A program made the position numbers and the translations under genes. A stretch of DNA of 6,503 bases from Bacillota bacterium (GTDB taxonomy: Bacteria > Bacillota > Clostridia > Oscillospirales > Oscillospiraceae): NCBI GenBank assembly GCA_023395775.1, contig JAEWYA010000183.1, positions 1 through 6,503 of the forward strand, in the 5' to 3' direction. Below are positions 1 through 5,296 of the stretch, piece after piece (positions within the stretch are counted from its first letter, which is position 1; each line of letters opens with the position of its first letter). The notes beneath the pieces were generated by a model. It worked only from the letters and a program-made list of their open reading frames with translations, was not told the DNA's origin and did no database searches.

Positions 1-1218
1 GTTTTGGACGGCTCTCATTTTTGGTGCTATCCGGGGCTTGTGAACACCCACCACCACCTGTACCAGACCTTTTCCAGAAACCTGCCTCAGGTGCAGAATC
101 TGGAGCTGTTCGACTGGCTTACCGCCCTGTATGAAATCTGGAAGGGGCTGGACGGCGAGGCCGTCCGCCTGAGTACCCTGACGGGCTGCGGCGAGCTTTT
201 GAAGCACGGCTGCACCACCGTCTTCGACCATCACTACGTCTTCCCCGCCGGGGCCGGCGACCTGATGGGCGTCCAGTTTGCCGCGGCGGAGGAGCTGGGC
301 GTCCGGTTCCACGCCTCCCGGGGCAGCATGGACCTCTCCAAAAAGGACGGCGGGCTGCCGCCGGACAGCGTGGTCCAGACGGTGGACGAGATCATGAAGG
401 ACTCCGCCCGGTGCATCGAGACGTATCACGACCCAGCGTTCGGCTCCATGCGTCAGGTGGCGCTGGCCCCCTGCTCGCCCTTTTCCGTCTCGTCGGAGCT
501 GCTGCGCCAAAGCGCGGTTCTGGCCCGGCAATACGGCGTCCGGCTCCACACTCATCTGGCAGAGACGCAGGATGAGGAGCGTTTCACTCTGGAAAAGTTC
601 CATATGCGGCCGCTCGAGTACATGGCGTCTCTTGGGTGGACCGGCCCAGACGTTTGGTATGCCCACGGCATCCATTTCAGCGGCGAAGAGCTGCGGGAGC
701 TTGCCCATACCGGCACGGGCGTTGCCCACTGCCCCATCTCCAACATGAAGCTCAGCTCCGGCGTGGCAAAAATTCCGGAAATGCTGGAGCTGGGCGTCCC
801 CGTGGGGCTGGCCGTGGACGGCTCCGCCAGCAACGACGGCTCGTCCCTGATGGAGGAGCTGCGGATCGCCTATCTCCTTCACCGACTCCGCTCCAGCGCC
901 GCCGCGCCGTCGGGGTACGGCGTTTTAAAGCTGGCCACCCGCGGAAGCGCCCGGCTGCTGGGCCGGACGGATATCGGGTCCCTGGAGGTGCGCAAGTGCG
1001 CGGACTTCTTCCTGGTGGACTCCCGTCGGCTCGAATTGGTGGGCGGCGGGTACGACCCTGCCTCCGTTCTGGCGACAGTGGGCCTCCGTGGTCCGGTGGA
1101 CATGACGGTGGTCAACGGCAGGATCGTCGTCCGGGACGGGCGGCTGGTCACTGTGGACGAAGATTCAATCGCCGCGGACGCCCGGCGGGTCTGCGGGGAA
1201 TATCTCGCCCAGGCATAA
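1..1218 (+). CDS. 8-oxoguanine deaminase / hydroxyatrazine-type amidohydrolase, 5' end missing
   Basis: This is a metal-dependent amidohydrolase that deaminates a purine or triazine-like ring; the 8-oxoguanine deaminase subgroup turns 8-oxoguanine into urate and ammonia in the cytoplasm. The reading frame is open from base 1 and the first visible stretch already holds PGLVNTHHHLYQT, which normally lies about 55-65 residues into a protein of roughly 450. The true start is therefore upstream of the window and the TTG at base 4 is not it. Counting that TTG codon as residue 1, the expected catalytic set is present: HxH at 16 and 18, HLAE at 184-187 (third metal His plus catalytic Glu), the His of AHGIH at 221, and the metal Asp of VDGSASND at 272. 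Spacings between these match the AtzA/TrzN-like branch. The C-terminus (VVNGRIVVRDGRLV) is the usual small beta-sandwich. The family call is solid; the 8-oxoguanine substrate is inferred from resemblance. Confidence 0.9.
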   Translation, partial: VLDGSHFWCYPGLVNTHHHLYQTFSRNLPQVQNLELFDWLTALYEIWKGLDGEAVRLSTLTGCGELLKHGCTTVFDHHYVFPAGAGDLMGVQFAAAEELGVRFHASRGSMDLSKKDGGLPPDSVVQTVDEIMKDSARCIETYHDPAFGSMRQVALAPCSPFSVSSELLRQSAVLARQYGVRLHTHLAETQDEERFTLEKFHMRPLEYMASLGWTGPDVWYAHGIHFSGEELRELAHTGTGVAHCPISNMKLSSGVAKIPEMLELGVPVGLAVDGSASNDGSSLMEELRIAYLLHRLRSSAAAPSGYGVLKLATRGSARLLGRTDIGSLEVRKCADFFLVDSRRLELVGGGYDPASVLATVGLRGPVDMTVVNGRIVVRDGRLVTVDEDSIAADARRVCGEYLAQA

Positions 1219-1222
1219 TTTC

Positions 1223-1264
1223 AGGCGCTCCCCCGCAGTCCGACCGGGCCGAGGGGGAGCGCCT
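1223..1264. terminator. Perfect 12-bp inverted repeat between convergent genes, possible bidirectional terminator
   Basis: The arms AGGCGCTCCCCC (1223-1234) and GGGGGAGCGCCT (1253-1264) are exact reverse complements around an 18-base loop. The repeat starts 5 bases after the amidohydrolase stop and lies 5 bases beyond the stop of the opposing gene, the usual place for a shared terminator. The plus-strand side is followed by only three T residues and the minus-strand side by GAAATTAT, so neither direction has a proper U-tract. Termination could be weak, or the hairpin could mainly protect transcript ends. Confidence 0.6.
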
Positions 1265-1269
1265 TTCGC

Positions 1270-1935
1270 TCAGTGCGTCTCCCGGTACCTCTCCATAAGC
1301 TGCGCGAACAGCTCTCCGTTGCTTGGCGGCGTATAGGTCATGGCGTTGGCCCCCGCCCGGATCGTGCTGAGGATGCTCTCCTCCGTGGGTCCGCCGGTGG
1401 CGATAATGGGGACCTCCGGAAATTGCTGGCGGATGTGGGCCACGATCTCCGGGGTCCGGGCCGCGCCGGATACGTTGAGAAAATCAGCCCCGGCCTCTAT
1501 CCGCGCCCGGATGTCCGTATGCTCCGACACCACGGTGATTACAACCGGAATATCCACCTCCTCCTTGATCTGGTGAATGACCTCGTTGGAAGTAGGCGCG
1601 TTCAGCACCACTCCATAGGCTCCCTGATGCTCTGCCTGAATCGCCAGCCGAATGGAGCGCGCGCCGGTGGTGATGCCCCCTCCCACCCCAACAAATACCG
1701 GCACGTCCGATACGTTGTTAATGGCCTGGGAAATCACCGGCTGGGGTGTGAAGGGATACACCGCGATGATGGCATCGGCATTGATGTTCTTTATGATGGC
1801 AACGTCGGTGGAAAAGGCCAGGGATTTGATGCGCCGGCCAAAAATACGGATACCGCTGCATTCGCTGATACACTGGGGCAGCGTCACCGAGTGGCTGCGC
1901 AGCGTTCCGGTATAGGTTGGAGTGAATTTCGGCAT
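1270..1935 (-). CDS. TIM-barrel-like protein of unknown function (often labelled only 'hydrolase')
   Basis: This 221-residue soluble protein has alternating beta strands and helices like a (beta/alpha)8 barrel. Visible strand-end motifs are AIIAVYPFTPQP (about 56-67), PVFVGVGGGITTG (79-91), GVVLNAPTSNE (108-118), IPVVITVVSE (129-138), GADFLNVSGAART (149-161) and PIIATGGPTEES (176-187). The last two resemble the phosphate-gripping end of barrels that bind sugar or nucleotide phosphates, so a phosphorylated ligand is a reasonable inference. I recognise the sequence as a conserved clostridial family but know of no proven reaction and can name no catalytic residue with confidence. The ATG start is well supported: AAGGAGG sits 6 bases upstream (1942-1948) with an excellent promoter further up. 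There is no signal peptide or membrane segment. The gene is monocistronic, convergent with the amidohydrolase and divergent from the macro-domain gene. Confidence 0.85.
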   Translation of the reverse strand: MPKFTPTYTGTLRSHSVTLPQCISECSGIRIFGRRIKSLAFSTDVAIIKNINADAIIAVYPFTPQPVISQAINNVSDVPVFVGVGGGITTGARSIRLAIQAEHQGAYGVVLNAPTSNEVIHQIKEEVDIPVVITVVSEHTDIRARIEAGADFLNVSGAARTPEIVAHIRQQFPEVPIIATGGPTEESILSTIRAGANAMTYTPPSNGELFAQLMERYRETH

Positions 1936-1987
1936 GGAATGCCTCCTTTTCTCGCTATGTTGGGAAAAAATAACAATTTATATGTTC

Positions 1988-2016
1988 ATTTTATCATGGT
2001 CACAGTGCAAAAACAA
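1988..2016 (-). promoter_or_regulatory. Vegetative (sigma-A type) promoter for the TIM-barrel gene
   Basis: Read on the minus strand, the -35 box is TTGTTT (2011-2016) and the -10 box is TAAAAT (1988-1993), separated by exactly 17 bases, with a TGA just before the -10 giving the extended -10 TGn motif. Transcription would begin near 1981, leaving a leader of about 45 bases that contains the AAGGAGG ribosome binding site at 1942-1948. The surrounding 1950-2045 stretch is markedly AT-rich compared with the genes on either side, as expected for a promoter in this genome. Confidence 0.75.
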
Positions 2017-2075
2017 GTAAAAATGCATGAGAAATGCTTGTATTTTCTGCGGCGGAGGTATATGGTGAATTTCGG

Positions 2076-2082
2076 AAGGAGG
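2076..2082 (+). promoter_or_regulatory. Ribosome binding site fixing the macro-domain start
   Basis: AAGGAGG lies 7 bases before the ATG at 2090. It decides between that start and another ATG at 2062 in a different frame, which is preceded by GGAGG at only 3 bases and opens a frame ending at 2163. No convincing plus-strand promoter was found in the gap. The best weak match is TTGTAT (2038-2043), 17 bases, then TATGGT (2061-2066), which would leave a leader of under 20 bases. Confidence 0.75.
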
Positions 2083-2089
2083 CGCGTAT

Positions 2090-2626
2090 ATGGTCCGTTT
2101 TTCCATCGTAGTGGGGGATATTACGGAGTCGGACGCCGAGGCCATTGTCAACGCCGCAAATGAATCCCTGCTGGGGGGCAGCGGTGTGGACGGAGCTATC
2201 CACCGGGCGGCGGGGCCGGAGCTTTTGGCGGAGTGTCGCACGCTCCACGGCTGTTCCACCGGCCAGGCAAAGCTGACAAAGGGATACCGGCTGAAGGCAA
2301 GCTATGTCCTCCACACGCCTGGCCCGGTCTGGCGGGGCGGACAATCCGGCGAGGCAGAAAAGCTGGCCTCCTGTTACCGCTCCTGTCTCCAGCTTGCGGC
2401 GCAGAACGGCATCCAGTCCGTGGACTTTCCCTGCATCTCCACCGGAGTCTTCGGTTACCCGGCGGTTCAGGCCGCCACGGTCTCCCTGCGGGTCATCATG
2501 GACTTTCTCCGGGACCACGACACGCCCCGGCATGTGCGGGTGGTCTGTCACACGGAGGACGCAGCCAGAGTCTGGCGTCAGACGTACAATTTCTGGTTTG
2601 CGGAAACCAAGGCGGACCGGCTGTGA
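2090..2626 (+). CDS. Macro-domain protein, probable O-acetyl-ADP-ribose deacetylase / ADP-ribosyl hydrolase
   Basis: This is a stand-alone macro domain of 178 residues, the normal length for the MacroD/YmdB group. Known members bind ADP-ribose in the cytoplasm and hydrolyse O-acetyl-ADP-ribose or remove mono-ADP-ribose from proteins or nucleic acids. The signatures occur in order: GDIT at 9-12, AIVNAANESLLGG at 18-30, GSGVDGAIHRAAGP at 30-43, GQAKLT at 58-63, VLHTPGPVW at 73-81, and CISTGVFGYP at 115-124. The NAAN Asn and the GVDGAIH Asp, which are the catalytic pair in this group, are both kept, so the protein should be active. One small departure is Cys at 115, where many relatives have Ala before ISTG. 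It has a strong ribosome binding site and is followed directly by a strong terminator, so it is probably transcribed alone. The chemistry is known for the family; the true substrate here cannot be read from sequence. Confidence 0.93.
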   Translation: MVRFSIVVGDITESDAEAIVNAANESLLGGSGVDGAIHRAAGPELLAECRTLHGCSTGQAKLTKGYRLKASYVLHTPGPVWRGGQSGEAEKLASCYRSCLQLAAQNGIQSVDFPCISTGVFGYPAVQAATVSLRVIMDFLRDHDTPRHVRVVCHTEDAARVWRQTYNFWFAETKADRL

Positions 2627-2640
2627 ACTGAATTACGAAA

Positions 2641-2685
2641 AGTGCCCGCTTCCGGCAGCAAACCGGAATCGGGCGCTTTTTATTT
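2641..2685. terminator. Strong intrinsic terminator, probably bidirectional
   Basis: The stem is AGTGCCCG-C-TTCCGG (2641-2655) paired with CCGGAA-T-CGGGCGCT (2663-2677) around a 7-base loop, with one internal mismatch and one G-T pair. On the plus strand it is followed by TTTTTATTT, ending the macro-domain transcript 14 bases after its stop codon. Read from the minus strand, the stem is followed by TTTTCG, so it can also end the opposing permease transcript, whose stop lies 27 bases beyond it. Confidence 0.9.
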
Positions 2686-2712
2686 CATCTGGAGGATCGA
2701 CCTTGCGGAGCG

Positions 2713-3618
2713 TCATGCGTCAAACACGCCCAGAATCACGATTCCCACGATCACGGCGGCCACCGCCGCGTAGTGCTTCTTGGAGAGCTTTTCCTTCAGG
2801 AAGACGCGGCTCCACAGCACGGAGGCCACACAGTAGGCGGAGATGATGGGCGCGGCCATCATCACATGGTCCTCGTCGCCGATGGCGTAGATATAGGCGA
2901 ACTGGCCCGCCGTCTCGCAAAGGGCGCCTATATACTTGGGTACCTCCTGCCTGGGGATCAGTGGCTGCTTTTTCACCGGCACCACATAAATAAAGCACAC
3001 CACGGCGCAGAGAAAAAATGTCAGCTCATAGGCCGCGTTGGCAGAGTCCTCATCCAGCATCCGCAGCACCAGCGAATCCGCAAAGGTCCCCAGCGCATCC
3101 AGAAGACAGTACAGCACCGGCAGAACCAGCGCCAGCGCCGATTTTGCGTACTTATAATTGGATGCCTCCTGCCGCAGGGCCCGCAGACCGTCGTCCTCTC
3201 CGGCCTCCACCGCGCCAAGACCCACCACGCCCGCGCACACCGGCGCCACAGCGGCCAACTGCCAGCGGTTCACGCTGCCGATGCCGCCGGTAATCAGGAT
3301 CAGCACGGCCACAAGCGCGCCGGAGGAATTGCAGATGGGGGACGAAATAGAGAGTTCGATGTATCGAAGGCCCACATACCCCAGCGTCATGGACAAAATG
3401 TACAGCGCGGAGACAGGCAGATACGTCAGCAGAACGGAAACGGAAATCTCTGTTCCGCCCGCAAAGATCTCATAGGCCGCGTGGACGCCCATGACCAGAC
3501 CCACGGCCATGACCATTTTCAGGTGGGCATACGAATCCTGACCCCGGCAGCCGATTTTGGAAAAGAGGTCCGACCCGCTCCAACAGAGCAGGGCGATAAT
3601 TGAAAGCCAAAACCACAT
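2713..3618 (-). CDS. EamA/DMT-family membrane permease
   Basis: This 301-residue integral membrane protein has about ten hydrophobic helices, roughly at 2-18, 34-52, 62-80, 92-112, 118-138, 159-178, 196-214, 230-247, 254-272 and 284-299. It is built as two five-helix EamA repeats joined by a charged loop (140-158). Both halves show family marks: ALYILSMTLGYVGLRYIELS near 71-90, at the end of the third helix of repeat one, and SRVFLKEKLSKKHY at 270-283 leading into the last helix of repeat two. The drug/metabolite transporter superfamily exports or imports amino acids, nucleosides, sugars and other metabolites, and the substrate cannot be read from sequence. The ATG start has AGGAG 9 bases upstream (3628-3632). 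It lies 86 bases downstream of the PLP enzyme gene on the same strand with no terminator or clear promoter between, so the two are probably co-transcribed and the substrate may relate to that enzyme's metabolite. Confidence 0.88.
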   Translation of the reverse strand: MWFWLSIIALLCWSGSDLFSKIGCRGQDSYAHLKMVMAVGLVMGVHAAYEIFAGGTEISVSVLLTYLPVSALYILSMTLGYVGLRYIELSISSPICNSSGALVAVLILITGGIGSVNRWQLAAVAPVCAGVVGLGAVEAGEDDGLRALRQEASNYKYAKSALALVLPVLYCLLDALGTFADSLVLRMLDEDSANAAYELTFFLCAVVCFIYVVPVKKQPLIPRQEVPKYIGALCETAGQFAYIYAIGDEDHVMMAAPIISAYCVASVLWSRVFLKEKLSKKHYAAVAAVIVGIVILGVFDA

Positions 3619-3704
3619 AAAAGGATGCTCCTAAAATAATAAGATTCATGGGTCTTGGCCCGGTGGCGGACGCCGCTGGAAAAAACGGTTGGACGCCGCC
3701 ATGT

Positions 3705-4994
3705 TTACAGCTTCACAATGCCGGCATCCACCAGCTTTTGAAGACTCATGAGAATCCCCAGCTTCGCATGGTACCATGTCAGCCCACCCTGAAAGTACAC
3801 GGCGTAAGGCTCCCGGATCGGTCCGTCGGCAGACAGCTCGATGGAGCTGCCCTGCACGAACGCCCCGGCGGCCATAATGACATCGGAGTCGTATCCCGGC
3901 ATGGCCCACGGCTCCGGGTTCACGTAGCTGTCCACTGGCGCGGCGGACTGGATGCCCTTGCAGAAGGCTACCATGGCCTCTTTGCTCCCCAGGGTCACCG
4001 CCTGAATGATGTCGTGGCGGTCCTCAGCGGCGTTTGGAACGCAGGCAAAGCCCATCTTTTCATATACATTGGCGGCGAAGATCGCCCCTTTCAGCGCACC
4101 GGACACCACCGTGGGCGACAGGAACAGCCCCTGGTAGAAAGCGGGCATCAGCCCAAGGTTCGCGCCCACCTCCTGCCCCAGTCCCGGGGCGGAGAGGCGG
4201 TAAGCACACCGCTCCACGCATTCCTTCGTGCCGCAGATATAACCGCCGATGGGCGCAAGGCCCCCGCCGGGATTTTTGATGAGGCTTCCCACAACCATAT
4301 CTGCTCCCAGGTCGGAGGGCTCCAGCGTCTCCACAAATTCCCCGTAGCAATTATCCACCATGCACTTCACGTCCGGCTTCACAGACTTGCAAAAGGCGAT
4401 CAGCTCCCCGATCTGCGCAACCGAAAAGCTTGGGCGGGTGGCATACCCCTTGGAGCGCTGGATGGTGATGAGCTTTGTGCGGCTGTTGATGGCAGCACGG
4501 ATGGCGTCGTAATCAAAGGTCCCGTCCTCCCTCAGATCGGCCTGGGCATACGTGACGCCGTACTCCTTTAAAGAGCACTTGCTCTCCCGGATTCCGATGA
4601 CCTCCTCCAGCGTGTCATAGGGCGCGCCCACCGGAGAAAGCAGCTCATCCCCGGGCAGGAGGTTGGCGGACAGGGCCACGGTCAGCGCGTGGGTGCCGCA
4701 GGTGATCTGCGGGCGGACCAGCGCCGCCTCGGTGTGGAATACGTCCGCGTACACCCGCTCCAAATTGTCGCGACCCTCGTCGTTGTAGCCATAGCCGGTG
4801 GTGGCGGCAAAGTGAGTGGCGTTCACCCTATTTTTCTGCATAGCCAGCAGCACCTTACCCTGATTGTGCTCCGCCACGGCGTCGATGGCGGAAAACCGTT
4901 CCCGCAGAGCGGCCAGCACCGTCTCCCCGTATTCATACACAGCCCGACCGACGCCCAGCTGCTCATACATAACCTCGTTGTTCAAGTCTCTCAA
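3705..4994 (-). CDS. PLP-dependent methionine gamma-lyase-family protein ('aluminium resistance protein')
   Basis: This is a fold-type I PLP enzyme of the family often named aluminium resistance protein and related to cystathionine/methionine gamma-lyases. Relatives are predicted to cleave sulfur amino acids, but a reaction is rarely proven. Counting from base 4994 the protein has 429 residues. VRPQITCGTHA (93-103) is the phosphate-cup region, VDNCYGEFVE (213-222) carries the Asp that touches the PLP ring nitrogen, and GSLIKNPGGGLAP (236-248) holds the Schiff-base lysine, Lys240. NRVNATHFAATTGYGYND (55-72) and ITIQRSKGY (176-184) are also typical. The start is uncertain. The longest frame opens with TTG at 4994, another TTG lies at 4985 with AGAGGA 10 bases upstream, and an ATG lies at 4970, where family similarity begins. 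No start codon exists further upstream before an in-frame stop. It is the first gene of a probable operon with the permease and has its own promoter. Confidence 0.9.
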   Translation of the reverse strand: MRDLNNEVMYEQLGVGRAVYEYGETVLAALRERFSAIDAVAEHNQGKVLLAMQKNRVNATHFAATTGYGYNDEGRDNLERVYADVFHTEAALVRPQITCGTHALTVALSANLLPGDELLSPVGAPYDTLEEVIGIRESKCSLKEYGVTYAQADLREDGTFDYDAIRAAINSRTKLITIQRSKGYATRPSFSVAQIGELIAFCKSVKPDVKCMVDNCYGEFVETLEPSDLGADMVVGSLIKNPGGGLAPIGGYICGTKECVERCAYRLSAPGLGQEVGANLGLMPAFYQGLFLSPTVVSGALKGAIFAANVYEKMGFACVPNAAEDRHDIIQAVTLGSKEAMVAFCKGIQSAAPVDSYVNPEPWAMPGYDSDVIMAAGAFVQGSSIELSADGPIREPYAVYFQGGLTWYHAKLGILMSLQKLVDAGIVKL

Positions 4995-5051
4995 TTCCTC
5001 TGCCGTCTCCGAATTTGCCGGGCGGCCCCGACGGAAACCAACGGCTTCCTC

Positions 5052-5080
5052 ACTTTACCATACCCATAAAAAAAACGCAA
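5052..5080 (-). promoter_or_regulatory. Vegetative promoter for the PLP enzyme-permease operon
   Basis: Read on the minus strand, TTGCGT (5075-5080) and TAAAGT (5052-5057) are separated by exactly 17 bases, and TGG before the -10 box gives an extended -10. The spacer carries a run of eight T residues. Transcription would start near 5045, giving a leader of about 50-75 bases depending on which start codon is used. Confidence 0.7.
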
Positions 5081-5204
5081 GAAAAACGAAATCAGCCCCC
5101 GCATGGCAAGCTCCATTCTGCCAAATGGTAACATATGTAAAATAAGCATTCAAAATTTGTGCAAATAGGAAAATTAAGGAATATTCTAAAAAGTTCCAAA
5201 AAAT

Positions 5205-5233
5205 TTGATGACAAATAACGTATTTTCTGATAT
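5205..5233 (+). promoter_or_regulatory. Candidate promoter for the diguanylate cyclase gene (weak)
   Basis: TTGATG (5205-5210) is followed after 17 bases by TGATAT (5228-5233), a fair -35 and a poor -10. A second possibility just downstream is a flagellar-type layout with TAAAG at 5236-5240 and GCGGCATAA at 5254-5262, close to but not matching the usual sigma-28/sigma-D spacing. Neither is strong enough to settle which RNA polymerase form reads this gene. Confidence 0.3.
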
Positions 5234-5284
5234 CCTAAAGCCTGTATATGTCTGCGGCATAAACCAGACTCATATTTTGAGAGC

Positions 5285-5290
5285 AGGGGG
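5285..5290 (+). promoter_or_regulatory. Unusual ribosome binding site (AGGGGG) of the diguanylate cyclase
   Basis: AGGGGG lies 6 bases before the ATG at 5297. It departs from the AGGAGG form used by the TIM-barrel and macro-domain genes in this window, so it may give lower translation. It supports the ATG at 5297 as the start. Confidence 0.5.
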
Positions 5291-5296
5291 CGCCGG

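Larger units (their letters stand above)
4995..5296. other. 302-bp AT-rich divergent intergenic region
   Basis: This gap separates the leftward enzyme/permease operon from the rightward diguanylate cyclase gene. Bases 4995-5050 are GC-rich leader of the leftward operon. Bases 5052-5080 hold its promoter. Bases 5120-5240 are strongly AT-rich and contain an ACATATGT palindrome (5131-5138) and an imperfect dyad, GGAA-N12-TTCC (5178-5197), whose left part includes the palindrome GAATATTC. These may be operator sites for the cyclase, but no known binding site was recognised. I see no RNA gene, riboswitch or credible small gene here. Confidence 0.6.

Noticed and set aside
4..6. TTG at base 4 as the start of the amidohydrolase
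   Set aside because: The frame is open to base 1 and the PGLVNTHHH motif would sit at residue 10 instead of about 60-70, so the gene is truncated by the window edge rather than starting here.
1273..2163. Long plus-strand open frame (296 codons) opposite the TIM-barrel gene and running into the macro gene
   Set aside because: Its translation is rich in His, Arg and Gly with no recognisable domain, it lies antisense to a well-supported gene, and its 3' end overlaps the macro-domain start in another frame. It is a by-product of GC-rich codon use.
2062..2163. Short leader frame starting at ATG 2062, overlapping the macro gene start
   Set aside because: GGAGG is only 3 bases from the ATG, too close for a normal ribosome binding site, while the macro ATG at 2090 has ideal spacing. 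The peptide is Arg/Gly-rich and unremarkable.
2000..2551. Minus-strand frame of 183 codons opposite the macro-domain gene
   Set aside because: No domain signatures, fully antisense to a gene with all macro-domain motifs, and its upstream end has no ribosome binding site support.
2773..3603. Plus-strand frame of 276 codons opposite the permease gene
   Set aside because: Its His/Gln/Arg-rich composition is what reverse-reading a membrane protein gene gives. It has no ribosome binding site and no domain.
3668..3699. Direct repeat GGACGCCGC (3668-3676 and 3691-3699) between the PLP enzyme and permease genes
   Set aside because: Nine GC-rich bases repeated once can arise by chance in this genome, and no hairpin, terminator or mobile-element boundary accompanies it.
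3648..4571. Plus-strand frame of 307 codons opposite the PLP enzyme gene
   Set aside because: His/Gly/Arg-rich low-information translation with no family motifs; the minus-strand frame carries the complete PLP enzyme signature set.
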